DNA of 64,000 nt from Dokdonella_A sp049583635 (GTDB lineage Bacteria > Pseudomonadota > Gammaproteobacteria > Xanthomonadales > Rhodanobacteraceae). The notes under the pieces are model-generated. The model saw only the letters and a list, made by a program, of their open reading frames with translations, searched no databases and was not told the DNA's origin. The stretch is from positions 55,687-119,686 of the forward strand of contig JBAUWF010000093.1 of NCBI GenBank assembly GCA_049583635.1, given 5' to 3'. Position 1 is the stretch's first letter. Every line of letters begins with the position of its first letter. Below are positions 28,317 through 37,821 of this stretch, piece after piece. A program made the translations under genes and the position numbers.

Positions 28317-28796
28317 ATGCGCACGCTCGCTATCCTCACTGGCCTGTTGGCTGCAATGCTGTTGATGGCTGCGGGCATGTGGTTTTACAAGCGTCGGCTG
28401 GAGCGGCGTACGCACCTGCTCGGCGAGATTCTGGACCTCGCCGACAGCACCGAATTGACTTTGCGTGAGTGCCGCGACCACTTGGACGAAATACAACCAT
28501 TGGTTGCCGCTATCTCCGGTTCGGGTGCGGATCCGGTGCGCGCGACGGCGACTGCGCAGTCCGACGTGCAGGCGGCATTGTGCGACCTGCTGGGTCATCG
28601 GCTCTGGCTCAAGGCCCATGCTGCCGACGCGAACCTGCGTCAGCTGCGCGCGGCCCGCAACGCGTTGGCGCAATCACTAACGACGTTGACCAGGCAACTT
28701 GAACTGCTTGCCGGTGTGCGCGACGAGCTGGATCGGGCAGGCAGATCGACATCGAGCAATCCCGACGCTCGCGAAATTGCCGGGTCCGGTGCGTGA
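28317..28796 (+). CDS. Hypothetical one-TM protein upstream of maf
   Basis: 159 aa. One N-terminal transmembrane helix (TLAILTGLLAAMLLMAAGMWF, about 3-23) is followed by a long Leu/Ala/Arg-rich helical region that looks coiled-coil (about 30-140). No family is recognised. Its TGA overlaps the maf GTG (GTGA), so the two are translationally coupled. ATG 28317 is the first start outside the yceD antisense region. Confidence 0.65.
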   Translation: MRTLAILTGLLAAMLLMAAGMWFYKRRLERRTHLLGEILDLADSTELTLRECRDHLDEIQPLVAAISGSGADPVRATATAQSDVQAALCDLLGHRLWLKAHAADANLRQLRAARNALAQSLTTLTRQLELLAGVRDELDRAGRSTSSNPDAREIAGSGA

Positions 28797-29392
28797 CGAC
28801 GCCGGTCAACATCGACTTGGTGCTGGCATCGAGCTCGCGCTATCGCCGCGAATTGCTCGCCCGCGTGATCCCGCGCTTTCGCACCTGCGCCCCCGCCATT
28901 AAGGAGACGCCGCGCCCCGGAGAAACCGCGATGGTACTGGCCGAGAGGCTTGCGTTTGAGAAAGCACTGGCCGTAGCGCGCCAGTGTTCAGGCGCTCTCG
29001 TCATCGGGTCCGACCAGGTCGCCGAATGTGAAGGTAGCGTGCTGGGCAAGCCGGGCGGGCGCGCCCAGGCGCTTGCGCAACTGGCGTCGTGTTCGGGTCG
29101 GGTCGTGACATTTCGCACGGCCGTATGCGTCGTCGATGCCCGCTCCGGAAGGCTTGAAAATCATTCGGCAATGGATGTCACCCGGGCGGCATTCCGAACC
29201 TTGCAGGCCGATGAAATCACGCGCTACGTCGAACGCGAGCCGGCATTTGATTGCGCGGCCGGTTTCAGGGTGGAAGGTCTGGGTATTACCCTGTTCGAAC
29301 GCATCGAGAGCGGCGATCCGACCGCCCTTGTCGGTTTGCCGCTGATCGCGCTATGCCGGCTGCTGCGCGCTGCCGACTACCCGCTGCCCTGA
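28793..29392 (+). CDS. maf: Maf-like nucleotide pyrophosphatase
   Basis: 199 aa. The N-terminal LASSSRYRRELLAR, the GSDQVAEC loop and the LGKPGGRAQALAQL segment are typical Maf/HAM1-fold motifs; members hydrolyse non-canonical or modified nucleotides (7-methyl-GTP, dTTP/UTP types). The sequence resembles the YceF subgroup (m7GTP). GTG 28793 overlaps the previous stop. Confidence 0.92.
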   Translation: MTTPVNIDLVLASSSRYRRELLARVIPRFRTCAPAIKETPRPGETAMVLAERLAFEKALAVARQCSGALVIGSDQVAECEGSVLGKPGGRAQALAQLASCSGRVVTFRTAVCVVDARSGRLENHSAMDVTRAAFRTLQADEITRYVEREPAFDCAAGFRVEGLGITLFERIESGDPTALVGLPLIALCRLLRAADYPLP

Positions 29393-29485
29393 AGGGTCGG
29401 CCCGCACAAATCCGACCGCTGAATTTCCCACAATGCCGGCTTGCTTCCACAATCCCATGAAGTCTTTCATCTCTAGAATGATCCT
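29391..29485 (+). repeat. Dispersed structured element, copy B
   Basis: Begins at the maf stop. Hairpin GGTCGG/CCGACC (29395-29417), GAATTTCCCACAATGCC (29421-29437), nine bases, CCACAA (29447-29452), three bases, CATGAAGTCTT, then a weaker TCAT/ATGA hairpin (29467-29481). It lies 80 nt upstream of moxR, on the same strand, so it would be in the leader if the promoter is further up. Confidence 0.75.
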
Positions 29486-29566
29486 ATCCTGACCCAACCG
29501 GATGCACGGCAAGTAACGTCTGCCACGACTTGCACACAGTTCCCTTGACTGCTGCGAACCTCGCCA

Positions 29567-30520
29567 ATGCCTGACGCAATCTCCGCACCACCGAGCACGG
29601 TCGAGCTGCGCGATGCGCTTGCGCGTGCGATCACACAGGTCAACACAGTGCTGCTTGGCAAGAAGCGCGAGATCCGGCTGGCATTCGTGTGCCTGCTGGC
29701 TGGCGGACACCTGCTGATCGAGGATCTGCCCGGGGTCGGCAAGACCACCCTCGCCCATGCCCTGGCCGCCACGCTGGGACTTCGTTTCCAGCGCGTGCAG
29801 TTCACCAGCGATCTGCTGCCCTCCGACATTATCGGCGTCAGCGTATACGAGCGCGAACGCGGCGGTTTCCAGTTTCATCCGGGTCCGTTATTCACGCAAT
29901 TGCTGCTGGCAGACGAAATCAATCGCGCCACGCCCAAGACCCAAAGCGCCCTGCTCGAGGCGATGGCCGAGGAACAGGCCACGGTGGACGGCGCCACCCA
30001 TCACTTGCCACTGCCTTTTTTCGTCGTCGCAACGCAGAACTCGGTGGATTTTGCCGGTACCTTTCCGTTGCCCGATTCGCAGCTGGACCGGTTCATGCTG
30101 CGCATGAGCCTCGGTTATCCCGGACGCGATGCCGAGCGCGTGATGCTTGGTTCGAGCGATCGTCGCGTGTTGCTCGAATCGCTGACGTCGTGCCTCCGGC
30201 CCGAGCAGATCCTCGCGTTGCGCGGCATCTGTGCCGGGGTGCTCGCCAGCCCGGCCTTGATCGAATATGTCCAGACGCTCATGCAAGCGAGCCGTACACA
30301 CGCCGAGATTCGCATCGGCCTGTCGCCGCGCGCCGGACTGGCGTTGCTCGCGGCGGCGCGCGCGCACGCGCTCCTTGCCGGACGTCCGCACTGCGTTCCG
30401 GAGGACGTGCAGGCGGTGTTTCCGTTCGTTGCCGGGCACCGTCTCACGCTTGGTGCCAATGCGCGCAGCAGCCGCGATGACCTGGCACGGATGCTGGTCG
30501 AAACCACTGCGGTGCGTTGA
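29567..30520 (+). CDS. MoxR-family AAA ATPase
   Basis: 317 aa. Walker A LPGVGKTTLAHAL (about 54-66), Walker B LLADEINRATPKTQ (about 112-125) and the sensor QNSVDFAGTFPLP are clear. MoxR ATPases act as chaperones for metal or cofactor insertion and occur with DUF58 and transglutaminase genes, exactly as here. The end overlaps a possible TTG start of the next gene. Confidence 0.92.
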   Translation: MPDAISAPPSTVELRDALARAITQVNTVLLGKKREIRLAFVCLLAGGHLLIEDLPGVGKTTLAHALAATLGLRFQRVQFTSDLLPSDIIGVSVYERERGGFQFHPGPLFTQLLLADEINRATPKTQSALLEAMAEEQATVDGATHHLPLPFFVVATQNSVDFAGTFPLPDSQLDRFMLRMSLGYPGRDAERVMLGSSDRRVLLESLTSCLRPEQILALRGICAGVLASPALIEYVQTLMQASRTHAEIRIGLSPRAGLALLAAARAHALLAGRPHCVPEDVQAVFPFVAGHRLTLGANARSSRDDLARMLVETTAVR

Positions 30521-30534
30521 TCGGGCCCGGTCCG

Positions 30535-31509
30535 ATGGTCATGTCGGTTGCCGCTCTGCACACGCGGATATTGCGCATCGCCGAACGCCGCCTGCCTGCA
30601 CTGACTCGCTTGCGCGAGCCCGAGGCGTTGCCGCTGTGTTTCAACCGGCGTCGCATCTATGTGTTGCCGACGCGCTTCGGTGCGGGTTTCGGGGTGTTGC
30701 TGTTCGTGATGTTGCTGGGTGCGCTCAACTATGGCAACAATCCGGCATTCCTTTTGACCTGCTTCCTTGGCGCTGCCGCGTGGGTCAGTTTGTTTTTCGG
30801 CTTTCGGGCGATGAGCGGACTCGCGATTACGCAGATGCGCGCAGACGAAGCGCATGTCGGCGATCGCCTGAAAATCCAAATAACGTTCGCCGAGGGAACG
30901 CGCAACCGACCCAGCCTGCGACTTGGGTGCCGAGGACACGTAACAGCGTTCGCCGTGCACGCCGGGAGCGATACACGAATATTGCTGCCCCTGCCGGGCG
31001 AACGCCGCGGCTGGTTTCAGGTCGGTCGCATGCGTATCTGGACCGATTATCCACTGGGCTTGTTTCAATGCTGGAGCTGGATGAATCCTTCGGTGGAATT
31101 TCTGATTTATCCACAGGCCGAGCATCCCGCTCCGCCGCTGCCGCCCGGTGCGGGCCGGTATGGCGAACAGGCGAAAGTGGGCGATAGCGAGGATTACGCC
31201 GGCTTGCGTGACTATCGTTCGTCCGATCCACCGCGGCTGATCGCCTGGAAGGCGTCGGCCCGCCATGACACTTTGCTGGTACGCGAAGTCGAGCGCCGCG
31301 CGGGCACCGCGCTGGTGTTTGACTACGCCGCCCTTGGAGCGCTCCAACCGGAGGCACGCATCAGCCGTCTCACAGCGTGGGTGCTGGCCGCCGACACTGA
31401 GCAATGCGGCTATCTGTTGCGTCTACCCGACCTGGAGATCGGGCCGGGTTCAGGCAGCCAGCATCGCTGCGACAGTCTGCGCGCGTTGGCCCTGTTCAAA
31501 ACGAACTGA
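30535..31509 (+). CDS. DUF58 membrane protein
   Basis: About 324 aa. Two neighbouring membrane helices (about 42-85: FGVLLFVMLLGALNYG, FLLTCFLGAAAWVSLFF) are followed by a soluble part with the DUF58 core YAGLRDYRSSDPPRLIAWKASAR (landmark near residue 225). The family's function is unknown; it always pairs with MoxR. Starts at 30517 (TTG) or 30541 are also possible. Confidence 0.88.
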   Translation: MVMSVAALHTRILRIAERRLPALTRLREPEALPLCFNRRRIYVLPTRFGAGFGVLLFVMLLGALNYGNNPAFLLTCFLGAAAWVSLFFGFRAMSGLAITQMRADEAHVGDRLKIQITFAEGTRNRPSLRLGCRGHVTAFAVHAGSDTRILLPLPGERRGWFQVGRMRIWTDYPLGLFQCWSWMNPSVEFLIYPQAEHPAPPLPPGAGRYGEQAKVGDSEDYAGLRDYRSSDPPRLIAWKASARHDTLLVREVERRAGTALVFDYAALGALQPEARISRLTAWVLAADTEQCGYLLRLPDLEIGPGSGSQHRCDSLRALALFKTN

Positions 31510-31529
31510 TCGAACACGATAAAGGCGCC

Positions 31530-33473
31530 ATGAGCCCACACCTCAATCAGCGTCAGTTTGAATTGCTGAGTGTCGCGTGCGGCGCGGCGATGCTGGCACA
31601 TATTGCGCGGCTGCCTACGTGGCTGAGTTTCTCCGCGCTCCTGTTGTTGCTCTTGCGCGTGCTCACGCGGCGCCGTCGCATGCAGGCCATCGGCGCTTGG
31701 CTGCGCCTGCCGCTGACAGGGTTGCTGCTGATCGCGATCGTTTTCGACTATGGTAATGTCTTCGGCCGCGAAGCCGGCAGCGCGCTGGCGGTCGGTCTGC
31801 TCGCGCTGAAGTTGCTTGAAACCGAGTACCCGCGCGATGCGCGTGTCGCCTTGGGTTTCGCGGCATTCGTGCTGATGAGCGCCCTGTTGTTCACGCAGAC
31901 GCTGCTGTTCACGCTGGCGCTGTGCCTTGCGCTGATATTGCTGCTCGCCGCGCTGATCGCGCTGCAGCCGGCGCCGGCAGATCCGAGCCATCGACTGCGC
32001 GATGAACTCCGCGTTGGCGCACTGCTGCTCGCCGTCGGCACGCCGCTCGCCCTGAGCGGTTTCGTGCTCGTGCCACGGTTGAGCGCACCGCTGTGGGGCG
32101 CGCCGGGAGATGATCTCCTTGCGCGCACCGGCTTGAGCGACCGCATGACGCCAGGATCATTGAGCGATTTGCTCATCGACGATTCGCCGGCGATGCGTGT
32201 GCATTTCGATGGCGTCCCGCCGCCACCGCCGCCGCAGTTATATTTCCGCGCAATCGTATTGTGGGATTTCGATGGAAGTACGTGGACGCGTGGGCGCAAC
32301 CACCGGTATCTGCGGCCCGAGCCGGTCGAGTCCCGATCCGCACCAATCGCGGCTACGGTAACGCTTGAGCCTACCGACCAGCATTGGCTGCCGACTCTGG
32401 ATTTGCCAATCGGTGGCCCGAATGCCACACGCCTGAGTTCCGAGCACATGCTGGTCTCGACACGAAGGGTCGGCCAAGCGCGCGAATATCGCACGACATC
32501 GGTGATGCGCTATGTGCTCGCGCCGACTCTTACCTCCGCCGAACGCGAGCGCGCGCTTGCACTGCCGCAGGGTTTCGACCCCAAGGCCCGCGCTCTGGTG
32601 GAACGCTGGCGCGCCGAGCGATACAGCGACGCGGCGATCGTGCGCGCCGCACTTGACCTGTTTCACGCGCGTTTCACCTATACGCTGTCACCGCCACCGC
32701 TCGGTCACGACTCGATTGATGATTTTCTGTTCGCCACGCGCGCGGGATTTTGCGAGCACTATGCTTCGGCTTTCACGTTCCTGATGCGCGCAGCCGGCAT
32801 TCCGGCGCGTGTGGTCACCGGCTACCAGGGAGGCTGGTGGAGCGAGACCGGCGGGTATCTTCTGGTCCGCCAGTCCGATGCCCACGCGTGGTCCGAGATC
32901 TGGCTTGACAGGCGTGGATGGGTGCGCGTCGATCCGACCGCAGCGGTCAGTCCCACACGCGTGGAACTTGGCGCTGCTGCCGCCAACGGTAACTTGGCCT
33001 GGTATCAGGCGAGCTGGTTGCGGACGTTGCGGAATCGCCTCGACCTGGTCAATCGGGCATGGACCGAATCGATCGTCCAGTTCAACGCGTTGCGCCAGCA
33101 ACACCTGCTGGTAGCGTTCGGCGGCGCGAAACTGCGCCAACGCGATCTTCTGCTGACATTGGCGGTGGCACTCGCGGCGGTTCTGGCTGGGGCCACGATA
33201 TGGGCAATGCGCGGTGAAAAACACACCGGCACCGATGCGCTTGATCGCGCGTGGCTGCGGCTGTGCCGGCGGCTGGAGCAGCGCGGCATCCATCGCAAAT
33301 CCAATGAAGGGCCGGTAGATTATCTCGCGCGTCTGCGCTTGAGCCTGCCGCAGTCGTCGGCGACCCTGACCGAACTCGTGCAAACGTACATCGCGTTGCG
33401 TTACGGTAGCAGACATCCTTCCGCGCAGCGCGTCCAGCGTTTTGCCGCTGCGGTGCGACGTCTGGCCGATTGA
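31530..33473 (+). CDS. Transglutaminase-like membrane protein (TgpA type)
   Basis: 647 aa. About six N-terminal membrane helices (residues 10-185), a periplasmic transglutaminase-core domain with the Cys-His-Asp triad in RAGFCEHYASAFTFLMRAAGIPAR, SDAHAWSEIWL and RVDPTAAV (about 400-475), one more helix near 555-575 and a C-terminal DUF4129-like cytoplasmic end. TgpA of Pseudomonas is an essential member. AAGG precedes the ATG. Third gene of moxR-DUF58-tgpA. Confidence 0.92.
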   Translation: MSPHLNQRQFELLSVACGAAMLAHIARLPTWLSFSALLLLLLRVLTRRRRMQAIGAWLRLPLTGLLLIAIVFDYGNVFGREAGSALAVGLLALKLLETEYPRDARVALGFAAFVLMSALLFTQTLLFTLALCLALILLLAALIALQPAPADPSHRLRDELRVGALLLAVGTPLALSGFVLVPRLSAPLWGAPGDDLLARTGLSDRMTPGSLSDLLIDDSPAMRVHFDGVPPPPPPQLYFRAIVLWDFDGSTWTRGRNHRYLRPEPVESRSAPIAATVTLEPTDQHWLPTLDLPIGGPNATRLSSEHMLVSTRRVGQAREYRTTSVMRYVLAPTLTSAERERALALPQGFDPKARALVERWRAERYSDAAIVRAALDLFHARFTYTLSPPPLGHDSIDDFLFATRAGFCEHYASAFTFLMRAAGIPARVVTGYQGGWWSETGGYLLVRQSDAHAWSEIWLDRRGWVRVDPTAAVSPTRVELGAAAANGNLAWYQASWLRTLRNRLDLVNRAWTESIVQFNALRQQHLLVAFGGAKLRQRDLLLTLAVALAAVLAGATIWAMRGEKHTGTDALDRAWLRLCRRLEQRGIHRKSNEGPVDYLARLRLSLPQSSATLTELVQTYIALRYGSRHPSAQRVQRFAAAVRRLAD

Positions 33474-33649
33474 TCGGCATTCGGTGCACATCGACAGGTC
33501 GGCCGCGGCGATGCTGCGCCGTCGAAACGCCGGTGCAACGGATACTTGTTCGAGTCCGTCCAGTGTGCATCCATTCTCGAAAAGCGCGTCCGCCACCACC
33601 ATGTCTCTTGGCAGAGACTAATTCACTCCAGCCTGTGCGAGGCAATCCA

Positions 33650-34252
33650 ATGCGCAAACTCATTCTGCCAGCTTTGCTCGCCGCTACCCTCGGCTCGTGC
33701 GCAACCGTGCCGGTCCCGCTTCAGGGCGAATTCAATGCAGTCGTACCCAACGGCGTCGTCAAATCGGGGCAGACCGGCCAACATGTCCGCTGGGGCGGTG
33801 AGATCATCAGCGTGAAACCGAAGCCCGAACAGACCTGTTTCGAGATACTCGATCGCGAACTCGGCGTGACCGCGCGACCGCGTGAGCGCGCGGGCGATGT
33901 CAGCGGCGGTCGCTTCATTGCCTGCCGCAGCGGATTTTATGATCCCGAACTGTTCCAGCGCGGACGCGAGGCAACCGTCGTCGGCCGCGTGATCGGCACC
34001 GAGACCGGCAAGGTCGGTGAATACGAATACACCTACCCGCTGGTCGCCGCCGATGCGATCTATCTGTGGCCGGAAAGACCCGTTTACACGCGCTCCTACT
34101 ACGATTCACCGTTTTTTTACAATCCTTACTGGGGTGGTCCTTACGGAGGCGGCCCGTTCTGGGGTTACGGAACGTTCGGCTGGGGAACGCCGGTCATCGT
34201 AGTGCCAAGCGCTGGGCACCACCACGTCTCGCCATCGGGAGCGGGGCATTGA
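33650..34252 (+). CDS. Slp family outer-membrane lipoprotein
   Basis: 200 aa with lipobox LGSC (Cys about 17). The mature start PVPLQGEFNAVVP, then GQHVRWGGEIISVKP and FEILDREL match Slp, a starvation-inducible lipoprotein. The last 45 residues are Tyr/Gly/Pro-rich with repeated YWGGPYGGGPFWGYG steps and a His-rich end, unlike E. coli Slp. GAGG lies before ATG 33650. Confidence 0.88.
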   Translation: MRKLILPALLAATLGSCATVPVPLQGEFNAVVPNGVVKSGQTGQHVRWGGEIISVKPKPEQTCFEILDRELGVTARPRERAGDVSGGRFIACRSGFYDPELFQRGREATVVGRVIGTETGKVGEYEYTYPLVAADAIYLWPERPVYTRSYYDSPFFYNPYWGGPYGGGPFWGYGTFGWGTPVIVVPSAGHHHVSPSGAGH

Positions 34253-34295
34253 GGCGCGCTTGGACCGACTACTGCTCTCATCTTTTCCCGGCAAG

Positions 34296-34658
34296 CTATC
34301 CCGGTGGCCACAACATTGACCTGCCGGCAAGGAGATGCAGGTGCAGGTGGAATACGGTCTGCCCGCCGTCGCGATTGCAATTGAAGACACAACGGTAGCC
34401 GGAATCGGCGAAGCCCTGATCCTTCGCGTAGCGTGCGGCCGCGAGGACGAGTTTCCCGACCATGGCGCCATCGGCTGCGGTCAGATCGTTCAGGGTTGCT
34501 ACCGCACGCTTGGGGATGAACAGCACGTGCACCGGCGCTTGTGGCTTGACATCGCGGAATGCGAGGACGTCGTCATCCTCGTAGACGATATCGGCTGGAA
34601 TCTCGCGCCGGATGATCTTGCCGAACATCGTGTCGTTGAGGTGGGTTGTGTCGCTCAT
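34296..34658 (-). CDS. HIT family hydrolase (HinT-like)
   Basis: 120 aa. The histidine triad is HLHLHLLAGR (about 104-113), with FGKIIRREIPADIVYEDDD at the start. HinT-type enzymes hydrolyse nucleoside phosphoramidates. GGAG precedes the ATG; the gene starts four bases after recR ends. Confidence 0.94.
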   Translation of the reverse strand: MSDTTHLNDTMFGKIIRREIPADIVYEDDDVLAFRDVKPQAPVHVLFIPKRAVATLNDLTAADGAMVGKLVLAAARYAKDQGFADSGYRCVFNCNRDGGQTVFHLHLHLLAGRSMLWPPG

Positions 34659-34662
34659 GCCG

Positions 34663-35265
34663 TTACTCCAATGTCTGGCGGCTGCCGAACGCATGCGCCA
34701 ACGTGCCGCGGTCGATGAATTCAAGTTCCCCGCCCAGCGGTACGCCGTGCGCGAGTCGGCTGGCATGCAGATTGGCCGAACGCGCGAGTTGCGCAAGCAT
34801 GTGTGCGGTCGCCTCACCTTCGACGGTCGGATTGGTGGCGACGATGAGTTCGCGGACTTCGCCTTCGCCGAGGCGTTTGGCGAGCAGGTCGAGCCCGAGT
34901 TCCTTCGGACCGAGACCATCAAGCGGCGACAAGCGGCCGAGCAGAACGAAATACTGCCCGCGAAAGCCGGTTGCCTGCTCGATCGCGAATTGATCGACCG
35001 GTGTTTCCACCACGCACAGCAGGCTTCGATCACGCGTACTGCTCGCACACAACGCACACACCTCTTCCTCGCTGAATGTGCGGCAGCGCGTGCAGTTGCC
35101 AATACGTTCGATTGCCACCGAGAGCCGATCGGCCAGATGGCGCGCACCCGGACGATCACGTTCGAGCAAGTGAAATGCCATCCGTTGTGCCGTCTTTGCA
35201 CCAACGCCGGGGAGGCAACGCAATGCCTCGATGAGTTCGGCCAGCAATGGGGAACCAGTCGACAT
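34663..35265 (-). CDS. recR: Recombination protein RecR
   Basis: 200 aa, RecFOR pathway. Helix-hairpin-helix ALRCLPGVGAKTAQRMAFHLL (about 13-33), a C4 zinc finger CTRC...CALC (about 57-72) and a Toprim domain with VVETPVD and ATNPTVEGEATA. ATG 35265 gives the family length; longer starts add unconserved residues. Confidence 0.96.
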   Translation of the reverse strand: MSTGSPLLAELIEALRCLPGVGAKTAQRMAFHLLERDRPGARHLADRLSVAIERIGNCTRCRTFSEEEVCALCASSTRDRSLLCVVETPVDQFAIEQATGFRGQYFVLLGRLSPLDGLGPKELGLDLLAKRLGEGEVRELIVATNPTVEGEATAHMLAQLARSANLHASRLAHGVPLGGELEFIDRGTLAHAFGSRQTLE

Positions 35266-35361
35266 GCAGTATCCGGTCGAAACTATGGAGGCTCTGAACG
35301 CACGGACTTGATGGCTTTGTTGCAATGAGGAATTTGCCAGCCGGTCCGGTTCAGATTCTCA

Positions 35362-35685
35362 TTAGAACGGCATCTTGAATCCAGGCGGCAGATTCATGCC
35401 CGACGTTACCCCGCCCATGCGATCCTGGGTAAGCGACGCGACCTTGTTGACCGCGTCATTGAACGCGGCCGCGATCAGGTCTTCAGCCATTTCAGCATCG
35501 TCAGTGAAGGTCTGACGATCGATGCTGACGCGGCGTACCTCGTGGCGGCCGCTCATGACCACCTTGACCAGGCCACCGCCGGCCTCTCCGGTGATTTCAG
35601 CGGCGGCCAGTTCTTCCTGAGCGCGCTTCATTTCCTCCTGCATGCGCTGGGCCTGCTGCATCAGGCTTGCGATCGAACCTTTCAT
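35362..35685 (-). CDS. ybaB: YbaB/EbfC nucleoid-associated protein
   Basis: 107-aa DNA-binding dimer. MKGSIASLMQQAQRMQEEMKRAQEELA is the coiled-coil arm; GEAGGGLVKVVMSGRHEVRRVSID is the core, ending GMNLPPGFKMPF. It follows dnaX by 66 nt and precedes recR, the standard dnaX-ybaB-recR order. Confidence 0.95.
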   Translation of the reverse strand: MKGSIASLMQQAQRMQEEMKRAQEELAAAEITGEAGGGLVKVVMSGRHEVRRVSIDRQTFTDDAEMAEDLIAAAFNDAVNKVASLTQDRMGGVTSGMNLPPGFKMPF

Positions 35686-35751
35686 GGCAATACTCGCTTT
35701 CAGCAAAACTATCGTGTGAAATTTCAGGCGTCGGCTCAAGCCGAACATATG

Positions 35752-37386
35752 TCATGGATCGACCGGACGCACGGAATTGGGCAGTACGCGCGCATCGAAT
35801 GTTTCGATCAGTGACTGCACCACCGGGTCGTTGCGCAACGCTTGTTCGGCTCGGTCACGCCGCGCGGATGCCGCGCGGTCGCGTCGTTCAGCCGGGGTCT
35901 CGACCGTCGAACCGGCGCGCTCGAACTTGATTCGTATCGTGCGCCCCAATGCATCACCGAGGCTACGCTCGAGCTGGGTGACCATGGGCCCTACCGCCAG
36001 ATGTTCCTGTTTCGGCTTGAGTGCGAGCCGAACTACACTTGCGTCGATCGCGACAAGCACCGCATTCTGCGCGAGTTGGCCTATCGCCCCGCGCAGACCG
36101 GCACGTTTGATCAGAGCTGGCCAATCATCTGCGCCAGTTTCCTCATGTGCGGTTGCGGGCTGTTGCAAAGGCGTGTCTGTGTTTTCCGGTGACGCGTCAG
36201 ACGCTCCTTCGACCGCCGACTTCGTCGAGCGTGGCGCTGCTGGCGGCTCAGCCGGTGGTGACGGTTTGGATGCGTTTGGGAGCGATGTCGGCGCCATGCG
36301 CGCCGACTGCGTAGCCGCCGGCGCAAACGCCAACATCCGCAGCAGCGTCATCTCGAAACCGACTCGCGGGGTAGGCGCCAACGGCAGATCGCGCCGGCCA
36401 TTCACGGCGAACTGATACCACACCTGCACATCTTCGGGGTCGAGACGACCGGCCAGCGCCAACAGCGAGGCGTCCTCCTCGTTGGCGCCAGCTACCAGCT
36501 GCAACAGCTGCACGCGATGCAGCAGATTGGCCAGTTCGTCCAGCACCTGCGAGAAATCCGGCGCAAATTCGGCGATGCGTGCGACTTCACCCAGCAGCGC
36601 CTCACCGTCGCCCGCGGCCAGCGCATCAAGCAGCGCACGTACCTTGCCGCGTTCGACGGTGCCGAGCATGTCGTGGACATCACCCGATTCGAGCGCACCG
36701 CCACCATGCGCGATGGCCTGATCGAGCAATGACAGGCCATCGCGCAGGGAGCCGTCGGCTGCGCGCGCCAGCGTATCGATCGCCTCGTCGTCGACGGCGA
36801 TACCTTCGGCAACGAGAATCTGACGCATCTGGCTGCTGATCTGTTCAACCGTCAGACGCTTCAAGTTGAACTTTATGCAGCGCGACAGCACAGTGACCGG
36901 CACTTTTTGCGGGTCGGTTGTCGCAAGCAGGAACTTCACATGCGGCGGTGGTTCCTCCAGCGTTTTCAACAACGCGTTGAAGGCACTCTTGGACAACATG
37001 TGCACTTCGTCGATCAGATACACCTTGTAACGGGCACGTGTCGGGGAGTACTGCGCGTTGTCGATGAGTTCACGGACATTGTCGATACCGGTATTGCTGG
37101 CCGCGTCGATTTCCAGCAGGTCGATGAAACGCCCTGAATCGATTTCCGTGCACGCATTGCATTCGCCGCACGGGTTCGAGGTCGGCCCGTGTTCGCAGTT
37201 GAGGGACTTGGCAAAGATGCGCGCGATCGTGGTCTTGCCGACGCCGCGCGTGCCGGTGAACAGGAAAGCGTGATGGATGCGATCGCCATCGAGTGCGTGG
37301 GAAAGGGCACGCACCACGTGCCCCTGCCCGACCAGCTCGGAGAAGGTACGGGGCCGCCATTTGCGCGCGAGTGCTTGATAGGACAT
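35752..37386 (-). CDS. dnaX: DNA polymerase III subunits gamma and tau
   Basis: 544 aa, clamp-loader motor. Walker A GTRGVGKTTIAR (about 45-56), the four-cysteine zinc site between 64 and 79, Walker B LIDEVHMLS and SRCIKFNLKRL. The C-terminal tau region (from about 370) is Pro/Ala-rich then a short conserved block near 435-500. I saw no E. coli-type AAAAAAG slip site. HIT, recR and ybaB follow. Confidence 0.95.
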   Translation of the reverse strand: MSYQALARKWRPRTFSELVGQGHVVRALSHALDGDRIHHAFLFTGTRGVGKTTIARIFAKSLNCEHGPTSNPCGECNACTEIDSGRFIDLLEIDAASNTGIDNVRELIDNAQYSPTRARYKVYLIDEVHMLSKSAFNALLKTLEEPPPHVKFLLATTDPQKVPVTVLSRCIKFNLKRLTVEQISSQMRQILVAEGIAVDDEAIDTLARAADGSLRDGLSLLDQAIAHGGGALESGDVHDMLGTVERGKVRALLDALAAGDGEALLGEVARIAEFAPDFSQVLDELANLLHRVQLLQLVAGANEEDASLLALAGRLDPEDVQVWYQFAVNGRRDLPLAPTPRVGFEMTLLRMLAFAPAATQSARMAPTSLPNASKPSPPAEPPAAPRSTKSAVEGASDASPENTDTPLQQPATAHEETGADDWPALIKRAGLRGAIGQLAQNAVLVAIDASVVRLALKPKQEHLAVGPMVTQLERSLGDALGRTIRIKFERAGSTVETPAERRDRAASARRDRAEQALRNDPVVQSLIETFDARVLPNSVRPVDP

Positions 37387-37564
37387 CGGGAATTCCGTGA
37401 AACGATCGTTGATTGTGCCAACATATCGCCACGCGGACCAAATTGCGTGCGTAGCGCTTGTGTGTCCGGGGTGCGCCTAGTATTCTCCGCGCGCCCCGCA
37501 GATCCATGCGGAAGCCGCGTCCCGCCATTCCGACAACACCCCGTCAGGCGCGATTGATCCATGT

Positions 37565-37657
37565 GGAGAGGTGTCCGAGTGGTTGAAGGAGCACGCCTGG
37601 AAAGTGTGTATACGGCTTATCCCCGTATCGCGGGTTCGAATCCCGCCCTCTCCGCCA
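37565..37657 (+). tRNA. tRNA-Ser(GGA)
   Basis: 93 nt with encoded CCA. Acceptor GGAGAGG pairs with CCTCTCC; anticodon loop CTGGAAA; a long variable arm (about TATACGGCTTATCCCCGTA) marks it as class II; T loop GGTTCGAATCC is present. It reads UCC and UCU serine codons. Confidence 0.97.
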
Positions 37658-37821
37658 TAGCTACGTGCAAGTCAATGGTTCAAAGGGTTTAGTTCCGTAC
37701 AAGCGAGCCTGTGCCCTGCTCTTTCCCATACTCCGTACACGAGATGGGGACGCTCGCGGGTCTGCCGATCCCCGCTCGCTGGTGCCTGTATGACGTCCGT
37801 TTGCGTCGGATTCGATTCCTG

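Noticed and set aside
34659..35204. Long N-terminal extension of the HIT protein frame
   Set aside because: It is antisense-like shadow of recR in another frame; ATG 34658 with GGAG gives the family length.
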